A program made the position numbers and the translations under genes. A stretch of DNA of 64,000 nucleotides from Marinifilum_A sediminis (GTDB lineage: Bacteria > Bacteroidota > Bacteroidia > Bacteroidales > Marinifilaceae). The DNA lies in assembly GCA_947496465.1 (NCBI GenBank), contig CANMCX010000012.1:1-64000 (forward strand). The letters run 5' to 3'. Positions within the stretch are counted from its first letter, which is position 1. Each line of letters starts with the position of its first letter. Under the pieces are notes generated by a model that worked only from the letters and a program-made list of their open reading frames with translations, was not told the DNA's origin and made no database searches. Of the stretch, positions 62,188 to 64,000 are shown in pieces.

Positions 62188-62961
62188 ATGAAAATTGCCA
62201 CAATACAATTTGCTCCAGTTTTTGGAAATTTAAGTTTTACTATCGAAAAATTAAAACCTCTTTTGAAAAAATCGGAAGAGGCGGATATTGTGGTATTACC
62301 AGAATTGGCAAATTCCGGTTATAATTTTGGATCTCTTGAAGAGGCAAAGAGTTTGTCTGAAAATACGAATAATAGTGTATTTGTTGAATTTTTGAGAGCG
62401 CAATGTGAATTATATCAATTTAAAATCGCTACTGGATTTTCTGAATTAGAAGGAAATCAATTGTACAATTCGTCATTGTTAATCGATAAAAAGGGAGTAA
62501 TAGGAAAATACAGAAAACTTCATTTATTTATGAATGAAAAGAAGTTTTTTAATCCTGGAAATCTTGCTCTGCCAATTTTTGAAGTGGATAATGTAAAAAT
62601 TGGAATGTTGATTTGCTTCGATTGGATGTTTCCGGAAGTATGGCGAAAGTTGGCTTTGAAAGGGGCGGATATCATTTTACATCCATCTAATCTGGTATTG
62701 CCATATGCACAATCGGTGATTCCTTCTTATGCATTAGTAAATAGAACTTACATTGTTACATCAAATAGAATAGGAACAGAAAAGGAACTAACATTTACCG
62801 GTCAATCTATAATTGCCAATCCTAAAGGGGAAGTTTTAGCAAGAGCAGGCAAGGGTGAGGAAATAATTATGCTTGACATCGATCCTGAATTGTCAAGAAA
62901 TAAAATGATTACGCCACTTAATGATGCCTTTAAAGACAGACGAACAGACATATATGAATAG
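62188..62961 (+). CDS. nitrilase-family carbon-nitrogen hydrolase
   Basis: A 257-residue enzyme with the Glu-Lys-Cys triad: Glu in VVLPELANSGYNF, Lys in YRKLHLF and Cys in MLICFDWMFPE. It may cleave amides such as omega-amino-amides, but sequence does not fix the substrate. It is downstream of gldB (12-nt gap) and its 3' end overlaps the next gene by 8 nt; the three are likely co-transcribed. Confidence 0.9.
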   Translation: MKIATIQFAPVFGNLSFTIEKLKPLLKKSEEADIVVLPELANSGYNFGSLEEAKSLSENTNNSVFVEFLRAQCELYQFKIATGFSELEGNQLYNSSLLIDKKGVIGKYRKLHLFMNEKKFFNPGNLALPIFEVDNVKIGMLICFDWMFPEVWRKLALKGADIILHPSNLVLPYAQSVIPSYALVNRTYIVTSNRIGTEKELTFTGQSIIANPKGEVLARAGKGEEIIMLDIDPELSRNKMITPLNDAFKDRRTDIYE

Positions 62962-63520
62962 ACCTATGAATACATCAAATATTAATATTGACGAAGAGAA
63001 AAGAAAAATTCGTAAAGAAATAAGATTGTTGAAGCAAGGATATTCCGATCAACAGAAAATGGATTTATCTGAACCTATTTTGAAGAAATTGGAAGAGATG
63101 CCTGAGTTTGTTGAGGCTCGTACTGTTATGCTGTATTGGTCGATGAAGGATGAGGTGTTTTCACATGAATTTGTATGTAAATGGGCGAATCAGAAAAGAG
63201 TAATTCTTCCATGTGTTAAAGGTTCTACTTTAGATCTAAAGGTTTTTGAGGGAAAAGAATCGTTGGTTGAAGGTGAGAATTATGGTATTCCGGAACCCGA
63301 TGGTCCCATTTTTATGGCTGAGGATGAAATTGATTTAATTTTGATTCCAGGTGTTGCCTTTGATAAGGAAAACAATAGGATGGGGAGAGGAAAAGCTTAT
63401 TACGATCGATTATTACTTTCTTTAAGCGCCTTTAAAGTTGGCATTTGTTTCGATTTTCAGGTGTTAGATAAAGTGCCAGTTGATGAGCATGATATAAAAA
63501 TGAACAAAATAATATATTGA
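62954..63520 (+). CDS. 5-formyltetrahydrofolate cyclo-ligase
   Basis: The 188-residue enzyme (MTHFS/YgfA family) converts 5-formyl-THF to 5,10-methenyl-THF with ATP. Family blocks: EEKRKIRKEIRLLKQG, VMLYWSMKDEVF, GIPEPDG and the phosphate loop IPGVAFDKENNRMGRGKAYYDRLL. The frame opens further up at 62921; the ATG at 62954 overlaps the nitrilase stop by 8 nt, and the ATG at 62966 is an alternative. I choose 62954 for coupling to the upstream gene; certainty about the start is low. Confidence 0.93.
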   Translation: MNRPMNTSNINIDEEKRKIRKEIRLLKQGYSDQQKMDLSEPILKKLEEMPEFVEARTVMLYWSMKDEVFSHEFVCKWANQKRVILPCVKGSTLDLKVFEGKESLVEGENYGIPEPDGPIFMAEDEIDLILIPGVAFDKENNRMGRGKAYYDRLLLSLSAFKVGICFDFQVLDKVPVDEHDIKMNKIIY

Positions 63521-64000
63521 TTTTCTGACTGTCTAAGTAAAATTATCAATATGTAATTAATGTAAGTGTGTGGCTAGATGGCTTCGCACTTTATTTTTGC
63601 ATTTTTATTTAAAATACAAGATAGTTACTGAGGAGCTCATTTAAAGTGCACTTCTTGCTCAATACAATAGGATTATCGATATGTTTTAAGAGTGTGAATC
63701 TTCTTTTTAGAATCTATTATTTCATACAACACTCTTCTTCTATTTCCATTAACGATATGAAAAAACTGCCTAAATGATATGTAATTATCATTAAAATACC
63801 AATTGGTATGATAAAGGTTTTTGAGTTTTATATTCACTAGACTAATCCTAAATATAATAGTATTTTAGTTCTTGTTTAATTTTATTTAACTAATTGTAGT
63901 GTGGTAATGAGGGGTTTGAAGATTCGTAAATAAAAATCTATTTTCTATCAATCTAATTTTAAGTTTAATGTAAAAAGAGTTTTCAGTTAATATGATCTAT
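63521..64000. other. gene-free A/T-rich right end of the window
   Basis: 480 bases without a convincing frame. It contains AAGAGTGT (63688-63695) with ACACTCTT (63729-63736), an 8-bp inverted repeat with a 33-nt loop, and a 14-bp perfect palindrome ATACCAATTGGTAT (63796-63809), operator-like in form. No T tract marks a terminator of the gldB operon here. The region may belong to a gene starting beyond 64000. Confidence 0.5.

Overview
The window comes from the chromosome of a low-GC Bacteroidota bacterium. An environmental member of the Bacteroidia, in the Marinilabiliales/Marinifilaceae range, is my best guess; this placement is inference. The signs are the repeated TAnnTTTG -7 promoter element, weak Shine-Dalgarno sites with several TTG/GTG starts, a fused MurF-alanine racemase, type IX secretion (T9SS) and gliding-type genes (SprF/PorP family, GldB, type B C-terminal domain), and the PASTA-RluD-Ddl and rpsO-pnp gene orders. 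No phage, transposase, CRISPR array, tRNA or resistance gene was seen.

Region by region: 1-80 is the 3' end of a 5S rRNA and its terminator. 218-9144 holds rpsO, pnp, a prolyl oligopeptidase lipoprotein, a deoxynucleoside kinase, a TPR/OmpA-like lipoprotein and a lone GHKL ATPase. 9146-19885 is housekeeping: an RNA methyltransferase, arginine deiminase, gamma-glutamyltranspeptidase, a DUF4294 protein, ElbB, ThpR, an MBL hydrolase and GcvP. 20123-26138 runs on the minus strand: PASTA/RluD/Ddl, rpmH, rsmG, a sigma factor and a glycosyltransferase. 26305-35704 holds tgt, an LptF/G permease, an acyl-CoA carboxylase pair, ispE, dnaB, an amidotransferase-like protein and a HAD phosphatase.

The accessory heart is 35874-52907, a surface-protein locus. 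It opens with a 1334-residue GEVED/PA14/choice-of-anchor-L protein. After a 744-base gap comes a co-directional run of nine genes: an 801-residue HYR/discoidin/SprB-repeat protein, seven small paralogous secreted proteins of two Ig-like domains each, and an 842-residue protein that starts with the same two-domain module and alone carries a type B T9SS sorting domain. A PorP/SprF-family outer-membrane partner follows. The small proteins end where, in the large one, the linker to the next Ig-like domain begins. The locus therefore reads like a giant SprB-type adhesin broken into separately secreted subunits; a multi-subunit surface fibre is my proposal. I know of no named system with this layout.

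52971-64000 returns to housekeeping (rsmI, tdk, murF-alr, a Crp-family regulator, nadE, gldB, a nitrilase, a 5-formyl-THF cyclo-ligase). It also has an 11-copy TAACTGC array, a REP-like mosaic of small hairpins near 57.7-58.0 kb, and a gene-free right end. Two convergent intergenic regions (about 19.9 and 34.7 kb) carry related hairpin plus ACTAACCC elements resembling orphan leaders or small RNAs.
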